Positions 1 to 10,136 of a stretch of 64,000 bases of DNA are shown here, in pieces. Made by a program: the position numbers and the translations under genes. Source of the stretch: Acetobacter orleanensis (GTDB lineage: Bacteria; Pseudomonadota; Alphaproteobacteria; Acetobacterales; Acetobacteraceae). Position 1 is the stretch's first letter. Every line of letters begins with the position of its first letter. The stretch lies in assembly GCF_001581005.1 (NCBI RefSeq), contig NZ_LHZV01000066.1, positions 1 to 64,000 of the forward strand. The letters are read 5' to 3'. A model generated the notes under the pieces. The model was not told the DNA's origin, made no database searches, and saw only the letters and a program-made list of their open reading frames with translations.

Positions 1-2156
<2,156 letters not shown>

Positions 2157-2166
2157 GTGCGGAGGC

Positions 2167-2185
2167 AATAAAGCCGGTCTTTATT
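2167..2185. terminator. Weak hairpin between convergent genes
   Basis: AATAAAG pairs with CTTTATT around a 5-base loop, 11 bases after the trehalase stop. There is no T-tract and the stem is AT-rich, so terminator function is only possible. Confidence 0.25.
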
Positions 2186-2235
2186 AGGAGGGACCCAGCG
2201 TTGCGCGGCGTGCCAGAGGCACCTGCCCGGAGAGA

Positions 2236-2931
2236 TTAAATCCCAGGCAGTTCGTTCACTGTTACTACGCGCCAGCCCTCATCCAGACGCTCCAGAATGG
2301 TCAGGGAGAGATTCTGAATAGAGAAATGCAACGCGGTCTCGGGATGGATGCGCAGAGCATGGGCAAGAGCGCCGCGAATAGCACCGCCATGGCTGACGGC
2401 AACAATATTCTGCCCGTCATACGCGTCCGCCAGACGGTCCAGCGCCGCCCCGACGCGCCCGCAAACATCCATCATGCTCTCGCCACCGGGCGGGCATTCC
2501 GTCGCCGAAACGGACCAGAACGGGTGCGGGGCCAGACGCAGATGCTGTGACAGATCCTGATGCGGCATATTGTGCCATTCACCGAGATTTTGCTCGATCA
2601 ACGCCGGTTCCACAGTCAGCGGCACGGAGCCATATCCGGCCTCCTGAATCGCTTCAGCCGTGCGGCGGGTGCGGGAAAGCGGGCTGACAACCCAGTGCGC
2701 CTCACGCGGGAGACGCGCGGCCAGTGCTTCATACATCGGGCGCTGGGCAATCAGACTATCTGGGCATAACGGCACATCCAGCGCGCCATACAGCCGGAGC
2801 CGGGCATTCTGTTCCACCAGCGCATGGCGGATCAGCCAGAACCGTGTGATGCCGGGCGCAAGCTGCGGCGTGTCGAGAAAATTACCCTGATTGGTCTGTC
2901 GGGTGGCGGGGGAGGTCTGGTGAGCAGTCAT
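2236..2931 (-). CDS. Histidine phosphatase superfamily protein (phosphoglycerate mutase-like)
   Basis: 231 residues. The branch-1 histidine phosphatase core is present: the phospho-acceptor Arg35-His36 in LIRHALVE, a second Arg in SPLSRTRRT, Glu in EQNLGEW, and the late His in SHGGAIRG. The family removes phosphate from small molecules or proteins; CobC-type alpha-ribazole phosphatases and PGM-like phosphatases share this pattern, and the substrate cannot be told from the sequence. The reading frame stays open to 2994, inside the upstream gene, but the ATG at 2931 leaves a normal short spacer (16 nt) and is preferred. It lies directly downstream of the PLP-fold gene on the same strand, so the two are probably co-transcribed. 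Confidence 0.85.
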   Translation of the reverse strand: MTAHQTSPATRQTNQGNFLDTPQLAPGITRFWLIRHALVEQNARLRLYGALDVPLCPDSLIAQRPMYEALAARLPREAHWVVSPLSRTRRTAEAIQEAGYGSVPLTVEPALIEQNLGEWHNMPHQDLSQHLRLAPHPFWSVSATECPPGGESMMDVCGRVGAALDRLADAYDGQNIVAVSHGGAIRGALAHALRIHPETALHFSIQNLSLTILERLDEGWRVVTVNELPGI

Positions 2932-2947
2932 GGTTTCTGTTGTGCTG

Positions 2948-5164
2948 TCAGGAACCGCCCAGCGCAAGGGCGGAAATGGAACGCCGCAGGGCATCCGCCT
3001 TCTGCTCGCCTGTCACGTTATCTTTAGGGGCTTGCGCTTTAGAAACTGGAGTTGACCAGCGAGCCTCATCGGCCCTGTCCTCCTGCTCCCAGCACGGCGC
3101 ATAGGATGGAAGAGGGTCGGCCTGCGCGATGACCTCCCAATACTTCAGAATCAGGCTGATTTTTTCCAGAACCCGAAGCGAATCCTGAAGTTCACGCGCC
3201 ATCCGGGTCTTCACGTCAAGACCTTCATGAGACGGCTCGCCTGACACCAGACGCGCCCCGGCAGACAGCCTTAAAGCCCCCACCAGTCCGCCAGCCGCCT
3301 GAACGTGCGGAATGGGAACAGGCTGGCCGATATGACACAGCAGCCCCGCAAGCGCCTTCTGCTGTTGCGGAACATAGGGGGACAAATCGGCATTCAGCCA
3401 CTGATACAGCTTGCGACAACGCGCGAGATCCAGCGGAATCGCCGCGCCAGTTTCGCCGCTGGTTTTTTCAGGTGCCCGCACAAGAAAAGAGAGAATCGTC
3501 TGCTGACGGTCCCAGTCGTCCGGCAAAACGTTCCGCTGGGGGCTAGGCTGCGGCAAGAACTCAAGGTCCGGATTGGCCTCGATTCCCCGCGTCACAGCAG
3601 TCAGAAAACTCTGCAACCGCTCCGCAATCACCGCAGGCGGGATCGCGCTGAGAGCTGCCATTTCCGCCTGCGCAGCCTTCCAGCGGAGCAGCAAGCCATG
3701 GTTAAAGCCGGATGCCAGCGTTTGACAGGCGGGGCTTTCTGGCCATTCACACTGGTTCGCGTAGGCGGCGAGGCCCGCTGGGAGCGCCCCGTGGTCCAGC
3801 CGGGCTTTCCAGCAGTCTGGCAGGAGAAGTGCTCCGCAGAATGGCGGTCCGGTGAAAAACTTGGACCCTGTCACCATTACCGCCCAGCCTCTGGCCAGAT
3901 AGGCCTGCACACGCTCTGGCATCAGCCGCGCCTGACAGGCATCCACCACCACATCCAGTTGTCCCGGATACTGATCACACAAGGCCTCAAGAGCTGTAAG
4001 ATCTGGGGCAAGCAAGCCGGTTTTGGACAGGTCCAACACATGCAGCAGCACGCGCCGCCCCTGTGCCAACTGGTCTCTGATCTCTTTCTGGCAGTCCGCC
4101 GTCACCTCCGCCTCTGGCCGTAAATGACCCTCCGTATCACGCAACGGCAGGGCGACACAGCGTGTATCCTCCCTGAACCCTTCTACCAGAGCCCCTTTGC
4201 ACACAGACGTTCCGAGGGCCGTCTCCTGTGCAAAATGTTGCCCGTGGGACGCTAGCGGCACTCCGCTGCCAGTCTCTTCCGGTGCTGTCAGCACAACTGA
4301 AACCGGCTGCCCCGGAAGAGCGGACAGTGCCAGCACCGCCAAGGCGACATCTGTGCCAGAGGAGGCCAGCACAACGTGATCCTTCCCGGGCAAGCCAAAC
4401 CAGCCCGCCAGAAAACTCCGCACGTCCAGAGCCAGAGCCTGCAACGCTAGTGGTGCTTTGTTTGCAAGGACAGCCCGAGCCAGATGCACTCTGGCCATCT
4501 CCCCGCCCGTAAAACCGCGTTCTGATAAAGACGATGCGGTTGAGGAGGCAAACGTCACAGCCCATGGGCGCGGGCGGTGCGAACAGCCGTAATGATTCAG
4601 GCCAGTGCGCACATCAACCGCCAGCCGGGCATCCCCCCCTTCGGCCATGAGGGCTTCAACAGGGCCAATCAGCGACCAAGCCTGTGCCAGCCATGCCTGA
4701 AATTCTTCCCACTGAGCAGAGGTATAGACAGCCCCCTCCCCTATCTGCCCGAAAAGCGGGCACAGGGCCGCAAAAATGTGAGGAAGTGCGTCTCTGGCTG
4801 GGGGCTGCCTGCTTGCAAGCGTCCGTACCCATGCTTCCGGGGCGGGCAGGTCTGACGGGGCATCCAGCATCCAGAATCGGGCAGCCGTTCGGGCCGCGGA
4901 AAAAGAAAGTCTCAGCAGATGAACGGGGTCCGACTCCTGCAGGCCAGAGAGAACGGCCAGTTCCAAGGCGTGACGCAGATGGAACGCCACAACCCGCTGC
5001 TCCCCAAGACACGGAGAACCCAGCACAATCTGCCGCCCGACCTGTACACGAAATGGATGTATAACGCGCGGGTCCAGGGAGATTTTGCAGTCCATAGCAA
5101 GCAGGCGCAGTTCCGGGCGATCCAGCACATGCAGCAAGGTTTCTGTCAGATTTCTGGCAAACAT
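2948..5164 (-). CDS. Large PLP-dependent transferase-like protein of unknown function
   Basis: 738 residues. The central part resembles fold-type I PLP enzymes of the class V aminotransferase group: a [10 protein letters not shown] segment where the cofactor phosphate usually binds, an Asp in VVDACQ in the position that contacts the pyridine nitrogen, and a likely Schiff-base Lys in [12 protein letters not shown]. About 200 residues precede this domain and about 200 follow it; I recognise neither. Length is nearly twice that of a typical aminotransferase. No substrate is suggested by the neighbours, which are a histidine phosphatase (same operon) and the divergent rhamnose operon. It could be a true enzyme or a degenerate PLP-fold protein. 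Confidence 0.6.
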   Translation of the reverse strand: MFARNLTETLLHVLDRPELRLLAMDCKISLDPRVIHPFRVQVGRQIVLGSPCLGEQRVVAFHLRHALELAVLSGLQESDPVHLLRLSFSAARTAARFWMLDAPSDLPAPEAWVRTLASRQPPARDALPHIFAALCPLFGQIGEGAVYTSAQWEEFQAWLAQAWSLIGPVEALMAEGGDARLAVDVRTGLNHYGCSHRPRPWAVTFASSTASSLSERGFTGGEMARVHLARAVLANKAPLALQALALDVRSFLAGWFGLPGKDHVVLASSGTDVALAVLALSALPGQPVSVVLTAPEETGSGVPLASHGQHFAQETALGTSVCKGALVEGFREDTRCVALPLRDTEGHLRPEAEVTADCQKEIRDQLAQGRRVLLHVLDLSKTGLLAPDLTALEALCDQYPGQLDVVVDACQARLMPERVQAYLARGWAVMVTGSKFFTGPPFCGALLLPDCWKARLDHGALPAGLAAYANQCEWPESPACQTLASGFNHGLLLRWKAAQAEMAALSAIPPAVIAERLQSFLTAVTRGIEANPDLEFLPQPSPQRNVLPDDWDRQQTILSFLVRAPEKTSGETGAAIPLDLARCRKLYQWLNADLSPYVPQQQKALAGLLCHIGQPVPIPHVQAAGGLVGALRLSAGARLVSGEPSHEGLDVKTRMARELQDSLRVLEKISLILKYWEVIAQADPLPSYAPCWEQEDRADEARWSTPVSKAQAPKDNVTGEQKADALRRSISALALGGS

Positions 5165-5346
5165 TTTCCGCTTTCAACTTTCTGACAGCCTCTGCGTTCA
5201 GACTGCCTGTGCGCCTGCTTTCCATACAGCCAAGCAATAGAAAATCGCAAATCATCCGAGATTACTGGCGAAGAGTGTACTTCTCGGCTATGCCCGATAT
5301 TGAAGATTTTAAATGTTCCTTTCGGTCCACAAAATACGGAATATCA

Positions 5347-6405
5347 ATGCGTATCTTATTGACAGGCGGATGCGGGTTTATTGGCTCAGCAGTAATCCGT
5401 CATATTATTCGGGACACGACCCATTCCATCCTGAACGTTGATTGTATGACTTACGCGGCTTCGGAAGAAACCGTGGAAGACGCCGCCGCCAGCGGACGAT
5501 ACGAATTTGCCCGCGCCAATATCGTCAATGGCAGCGAGCTCAGCCGGTTGTTTGAAACCTTCCGCCCGCAGGCTGTTATGCATCTGGCCGCGGAAAGCCA
5601 TGTAGACCGCTCCATTGATGGTCCCGGCGTGTTTATCCAGACCAACGTGGTCGGTACCTACTCCCTGCTGGAAGCCGCCCGTAAATACTGGCTGACGCTG
5701 GACAAGGCTGATCGTGCGGCCTTCCGTTTCCATCACATTTCCACCGATGAAGTCTTTGGGGCGCTGGAGCCGAACGACCCGCCCTTTACCGAGACTACAC
5801 CCTATGACCCGCGCAGCCCGTATTCTGCCAGCAAGGCGTCCTCCGACCATCTGGTCCGCGCATGGTACCATACCTACGGCCTGCCGACATTTGTGACGAA
5901 CACGACCAACAATTACGGCATCTGGCATTTCCCGGAAAAACTGATCCCGCTCATCACCATTAACGCAATCGAAGGCAAGGATCTGCCTGTGTATGGCGAT
6001 GGCAAGAACGTGCGGGACTGGCTGTTTGTGGAAGACCATGCCGAAGCGCTGGTCAAGGCCGTGGAAACCGGCGTACCGGGTGAAACCTACGCCATTGGTG
6101 CCCGCCAGCCGCGCACCAATCTGGAAGTGGTTGAAACCATTTGCAACGTGCTGGATGAACTGGTGCCGGACCCGGCAGGCCCGCGCACGCGCCTGATCAA
6201 GTTCGTCACCGATCGCCCCGGCCATGATTTCCGATATGAAATTGACCCATCCCACGCGGAACAGGCGCTGGACTGGAAAGCTAAACATACCTTTGAAACC
6301 GGCATTCGCCGCACGGTTCAGTGGTATCTGGATAACCGCGACTGGTGGGAAGGCATCCGCGCCCGCCGTTACACAGGCACACGACTGGGAAGCACCGTAG
6401 AATGA
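5347..6405 (+). CDS. rfbB: dTDP-glucose 4,6-dehydratase
   Basis: Second step of dTDP-L-rhamnose synthesis: converts dTDP-glucose to dTDP-4-keto-6-deoxyglucose in the cytoplasm, using bound NAD. It is an extended SDR protein of 352 residues, the usual length. The NAD-binding GGCGFIGS lies at residues 7-14, the Thr133-Asp134-Glu135 catalytic triad in HISTDEVFG, and Tyr159 with Lys163 in YSASK. The frame is open to 5209, but the ATG at 5347 begins directly before the Rossmann strand, as in the family, so it is chosen. First gene of the rfbBACD operon; its stop overlaps the rfbA start in ATGA. Confidence 0.96.
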   Translation: MRILLTGGCGFIGSAVIRHIIRDTTHSILNVDCMTYAASEETVEDAAASGRYEFARANIVNGSELSRLFETFRPQAVMHLAAESHVDRSIDGPGVFIQTNVVGTYSLLEAARKYWLTLDKADRAAFRFHHISTDEVFGALEPNDPPFTETTPYDPRSPYSASKASSDHLVRAWYHTYGLPTFVTNTTNNYGIWHFPEKLIPLITINAIEGKDLPVYGDGKNVRDWLFVEDHAEALVKAVETGVPGETYAIGARQPRTNLEVVETICNVLDELVPDPAGPRTRLIKFVTDRPGHDFRYEIDPSHAEQALDWKAKHTFETGIRRTVQWYLDNRDWWEGIRARRYTGTRLGSTVE

Positions 6406-7313
6406 CACAGAAACCTGCAATTCAGACAAAAATGAAGGGTATTCTGCTGGCCGGTGGTTCCGGCACGCGGCTGTATCCCATGACGCTCGCTGCCAGCAAG
6501 CAGTTGCTGCCCGTGTATGATAAGCCGATGGTCTATTACCCGCTTTCCACGCTGATGCTGGCGGGGATCCGGGACATCATGATCATTAGCACACCTGCTG
6601 ATCTTCCGCAGTTCAAGCGCCTGCTGGGCGACGGGTCTCAGTTTGGCGTCACATTCGAATATCGGGCTCAGCCTTCCCCGGACGGCATCCCGCAAGCCTT
6701 CCTGATTGCGGAAGACTGGCTGGATAACTGCCCGTGTGCACTAGCACTGGGTGACAATCTGATTTTTGCGGACCATCTGAGTGCCGCCCTCCAGACCGCC
6801 GCCATCCGCCCGACGGGGGCAACGGTTTTCGCGTATCAGGTCCGTGACCCGGAACGCTATGGCGTGGTCTCTTTTGATGAGACAGGCCGCGCGCTGAGCA
6901 TTGTTGAAAAGCCGAAAGAGCCTGTGTCCAACTGGGCCGTCACCGGGCTGTATTTCTATGACAATCGCGTTCTGGACTTTGCCAAACGCGTAAAACCCTC
7001 CACCCGTGGCGAGCTGGAAATTACCGACCTCAACCGCTTCTATTTGGAAGAAGGCAGTCTGCATGTGGACCGTCTGGGTCGTGGCTGCGCGTGGCTGGAC
7101 GCCGGTATTCCGGACAGCCTGATGGAAGCTGGTCAGTTTGTGCACACCATTCAGGCCCGGCAGGGCATGCTGGTTGGCTCTCCGGCGGAAGTTGCCTACC
7201 GGCTTGGCTTTATTGACGCGGACCAGCTCCGTGCACACGCCGCCCGCATGGGCAAGACAGAACTGGGACGGCTCCTGATGCAGGTTGCCAATACGGTTCA
7301 GCCAACAGGCTGA
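6402..7313 (+). CDS. rfbA: Glucose-1-phosphate thymidylyltransferase
   Basis: First step of dTDP-rhamnose synthesis: glucose 1-phosphate plus dTTP gives dTDP-glucose and pyrophosphate. 303 residues with the nucleotidyltransferase signature [11 protein letters not shown] at about 16-26, the [11 protein letters not shown] segment, and EITDLNR near the sugar site. The ATG at 6402 overlaps the rfbB stop by four bases, indicating translational coupling; a second ATG at 6432 would give a more typical N-terminus and cannot be excluded. Confidence 0.96.
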   Translation: MTQKPAIQTKMKGILLAGGSGTRLYPMTLAASKQLLPVYDKPMVYYPLSTLMLAGIRDIMIISTPADLPQFKRLLGDGSQFGVTFEYRAQPSPDGIPQAFLIAEDWLDNCPCALALGDNLIFADHLSAALQTAAIRPTGATVFAYQVRDPERYGVVSFDETGRALSIVEKPKEPVSNWAVTGLYFYDNRVLDFAKRVKPSTRGELEITDLNRFYLEEGSLHVDRLGRGCAWLDAGIPDSLMEAGQFVHTIQARQGMLVGSPAEVAYRLGFIDADQLRAHAARMGKTELGRLLMQVANTVQPTG

Positions 7314-7361
7314 ACCTCCCCTTTCTTTTTCAGACCGTTTGCAGACAGGAGCTTTCCGTCC

Positions 7362-7919
7362 ATGAAAGTCGAACGCCTTGCTATTGAGGCCGTGATTCTG
7401 GTCACGCCGCCCCGTTTTCAAGATAATCGTGGGTTTTTTTCTGAAACCTATAATGTCGACCGGATGCGGGATGCTGGCATTACCGAACCCTTCGTGCAGG
7501 ATAACCAGAGCCTTTCCCGCCAGAAAGGCGTGATCCGTGGCTTGCATTGCCAGCTCGCACCCTATGCTCAGGGTAAGCTTGTCCGCTGCACCAAAGGCGC
7601 TATCTGGGATGTGGCTGTAGATGCCCGCACTGGCTCCCCGACATACGGTAAATGGGTCGCGGCTGAACTTTCTGAAGAAAACTGGTCTCAGCTCTGGATT
7701 CCGCCGGGCTTCCTGCACGGATTCTGTACCCTGACGGAAGATGCGGAAGTGCAGTACAAATGCACTGGCCTGTATAACAAAGCCTCCGAACGCGCCGTGA
7801 TCTGGAACAGCAAAGAGCTGGCTATCGACTGGCCCGTGACGCTGGAAGACGCCGTACTTTCTGAAAAAGATCTGGAAGCTCCAGAGTTTTCCGCCGCTAA
7901 AGGCTGGTTTCATCTGTAA
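7362..7919 (+). CDS. rfbC: dTDP-4-dehydrorhamnose 3,5-epimerase
   Basis: Third enzyme of the rhamnose pathway, inverting C3 and C5 of the 4-keto sugar. 185 residues, normal for this cupin-fold family. Characteristic segments are DNRGFFSETY, the catalytic His in IRGLHCQ, GAIWDVAVD and the PPGFLHGF stretch. An AGGAG sequence precedes the ATG at good spacing. It lies between rfbA and rfbD on the same strand. Confidence 0.96.
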   Translation: MKVERLAIEAVILVTPPRFQDNRGFFSETYNVDRMRDAGITEPFVQDNQSLSRQKGVIRGLHCQLAPYAQGKLVRCTKGAIWDVAVDARTGSPTYGKWVAAELSEENWSQLWIPPGFLHGFCTLTEDAEVQYKCTGLYNKASERAVIWNSKELAIDWPVTLEDAVLSEKDLEAPEFSAAKGWFHL

Positions 7920-7934
7920 TCAGGAGCAGACCTC

Positions 7935-8840
7935 ATGAGCAGTCTTGCACAGAACGGCGGCCCCATTCTGGTCACTGGCGGCAAAGGCCAGTTAGCGACC
8001 TCTCTGGTTAATTTGGGAGGACCGCGCATTCGCTGCGTCGGCCGTCCTGATTTTGATTTTGACAAACCCGCAACACTCGCGGCCACACTGGACGCCATCA
8101 AGCCGGTCGCCGTCGTCAATGCGGCGGCATGGACGGCGGTTGATCTTGCGGAAAGTGAGCAAGACGGCGCTGCCCGCGCAAACGCCACAGGGCCGGAAGA
8201 ACTGGCCCGCCTGTGTGCCCAGCGTGATATCCCGCTGATCCATGTCTCCACAGACTATGTTTTCTCTGGAGATAAAGGTGCGCCCTATGTAGAGACAGAC
8301 CCGGTTTCACCCGACACTGTCTATGGTCGCACCAAAGCAGAAGGTGAGAGCAAGGCTCTGGCCGCAAACCCCAAAACCATCGTGCTGCGCACCGCATGGG
8401 TTTATTCCGCGCACGGGAAAAACTTTGTGCGCACCATGTTGAATGCCGGTGCCAAAAACCCGGTCCTGAAAGTGGTGGGCGACCAGAAAGGCAATCCGAC
8501 CAGTTCGGATGATCTGGCTAAAGCCATTCTCTCCATTCTCGCCGTGCTGGAAAAAGACGGCTGGAAAGACTCTTTTGCCGGGATTTATCATGCCTGCGGC
8601 ACGGGAGAGACGACATGGCACGGGCTGGCCGTTGCCGCCCTGCAGGATGCCGCAACGCATGGCCAAGCCATGCCTGAAGTCACCGCCATCCGTACGGAAG
8701 ACTGGCCCACGCCGGCTAAACGGCCTGCTGATTCACGTATGGACAACAGTAAACTTACGCGCGTTTTTGGCGTTACTATGCCGAACTGGCAGGACAGTGT
8801 GCGGAAAACCGTTCATCAGATTTTCGCACAGACAGCGTAA
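7935..8840 (+). CDS. rfbD: dTDP-4-dehydrorhamnose reductase
   Basis: Last step of the pathway, an NAD(P)H-dependent reduction giving dTDP-L-rhamnose. 301 residues. The N-terminal glycine motif is GGKGQLA, the VSTDYVFSG block follows, and the catalytic Tyr and Lys are in VYGRTKAEGE. An AGGAG precedes the ATG. With rfbB, rfbA and rfbC the pathway is complete, so the strain should make rhamnose for lipopolysaccharide or exopolysaccharide. Confidence 0.96.
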   Translation: MSSLAQNGGPILVTGGKGQLATSLVNLGGPRIRCVGRPDFDFDKPATLAATLDAIKPVAVVNAAAWTAVDLAESEQDGAARANATGPEELARLCAQRDIPLIHVSTDYVFSGDKGAPYVETDPVSPDTVYGRTKAEGESKALAANPKTIVLRTAWVYSAHGKNFVRTMLNAGAKNPVLKVVGDQKGNPTSSDDLAKAILSILAVLEKDGWKDSFAGIYHACGTGETTWHGLAVAALQDAATHGQAMPEVTAIRTEDWPTPAKRPADSRMDNSKLTRVFGVTMPNWQDSVRKTVHQIFAQTA

Positions 8841-8853
8841 ATCTCCGACAACG

Positions 8854-8893
8854 CTATCTGGGTGATCTGAAATTTGACAGATTGTCCAGATAG
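8854..8893 (+). other. Long stem-loop between rfbD and the glycosyltransferase
   Basis: CTATCTGG (8854-8861) pairs with CCAGATAG (8886-8893), and ATCTG pairs with CAGAT inside it. The three bases between can form G-U pairs, so the RNA could form a 16-bp stem with an 8-base loop. No T-tract follows, so it is more likely a processing site, attenuator or mRNA-stabilising element than a simple terminator. Confidence 0.6.
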
Positions 8894-8959
8894 ACTGTCA
8901 GCTTGCCCAGCCCCGGGCGTATTTGTCATTTTATATGACCGGAAGGAAGAGCAGCACAG

Positions 8960-9949
8960 GTGCAGGAAGATAGCCAGCACACCCTTATGAGCGACCAGAA
9001 CAGTTCTGGTGACAAGAGGCCATCTGTCGCTATTCTTCTCTCTCTTTACAATGGTGAAGCGTATTTACAGCAGCAGCTGAACTCGATTCAGCAACAGACC
9101 TACACGGACTGGGCGCTATACTGGCGAGATGACGGCTCTACGGACAGCACGCTCACACTCATGCGCCAGTTCACTCACGAGGTCGGCGCGGAACGCTGCG
9201 TGGAAGTTACCGCGCGTAAAGGCGAGCATCTGGGGGTTACGGGCTCCTACGTCACCCTACTGGCGCAAAGCCCGCCCCACACCGCTCTTGCCTTTTGTGA
9301 TCAGGACGATGTCTGGTTTCCTGACAAGCTGGAACGCGGGATGGCTGCACTGGCGAGCGTGTCGACCTCCATTCCAGCACTCTACTGCACACGCCAGACG
9401 CTGACGAACAAAACGCTCCACGCCACCAGCCTGTCCTCTGCTCTACCGGAAAGCACCAGTTTTCTGCCCGCCATGACGCAGAATATTGCGACGGGCTGCA
9501 CAATCATGCTCTCCCCCGCCGCCTGCACTCTGCTTCGTAACGCTATGCCCGCTCCGACCTTTTTGCTGCATGACTGGTGGGCTTATCTAATGGTAACGGG
9601 AGCCGGAGGCCGGGTTCTAACAGACAATCAGCCGTCTCTGTTCTATCGCCAGCACGGAAAAAATGCTGTGGGAGCCCGTAGCCATTTCCTACACCGAGCG
9701 CTCGCAGCCCTGAAACGTGGCCCGACGGCGTTCATGAATATTTTTCGGGCGAACACCTTATATCTGCTCCAGCGTCAGGCTCTTCTGACGCCAGACACCG
9801 TCAACGCCCTGAAACGACTGCAAAAAACACAACGGCCGGGCTGGCCCGGCTTCATGGCCCGAGTCTCGGCTCTGTGCCGCCTGAAACAGCTCAGACGCCA
9901 CAAAATGCTGGAAAATCTGGTTTTCAGAGTCTGGTTTTTGCTCGGATAA
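8960..9949 (+). CDS. Family 2 glycosyltransferase, possibly a rhamnosyltransferase
   Basis: 329 residues with a GT-A fold N-terminus: VAILLSLYNGEAYL, the nucleotide-binding DDGSTDST, and the metal-binding DQDDVW. Family members transfer a sugar from a nucleotide donor to a growing glycan at the cytoplasmic face of the membrane. The location right after the complete dTDP-rhamnose operon suggests rhamnose as donor; this is inference. The GTG at 8960 has a GGAAGGA upstream with long spacing; an in-frame ATG at 8987 is the alternative. Separated from rfbD by a strong RNA hairpin, so its expression may differ from the operon. Confidence 0.85.
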   Translation: MQEDSQHTLMSDQNSSGDKRPSVAILLSLYNGEAYLQQQLNSIQQQTYTDWALYWRDDGSTDSTLTLMRQFTHEVGAERCVEVTARKGEHLGVTGSYVTLLAQSPPHTALAFCDQDDVWFPDKLERGMAALASVSTSIPALYCTRQTLTNKTLHATSLSSALPESTSFLPAMTQNIATGCTIMLSPAACTLLRNAMPAPTFLLHDWWAYLMVTGAGGRVLTDNQPSLFYRQHGKNAVGARSHFLHRALAALKRGPTAFMNIFRANTLYLLQRQALLTPDTVNALKRLQKTQRPGWPGFMARVSALCRLKQLRRHKMLENLVFRVWFLLG

Positions 9950-9985
9950 CCTTTTGTTCCGGCGTTTTGCAGAAAGACTCGCCTC

Positions 9986-10023
9986 GTAACCTTACTTTAG
10001 GGCACCAGTTCAGGTTAGGTTAC
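9986..10023. other. Inverted repeat upstream of ftsK
   Basis: GTAACCTTAC (9986-9995) and GTTAGGTTAC (10014-10023) form a 10-bp inverted repeat with one mismatch and an 18-base loop. It stands between the glycosyltransferase stop and ftsK. It could be a terminator without T-tract or an operator. Confidence 0.45.
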
Positions 10024-10136
10024 GACCAGTTTCGTCCAGAAGCAGCCATTATCAATTATACGCCGCCAGTCTTCCTTTGCTGACAGATAAAGGGACAGGT
10101 GGCCCTCAGGAGTCAGGATACAGGCCCTTGGCGCGC

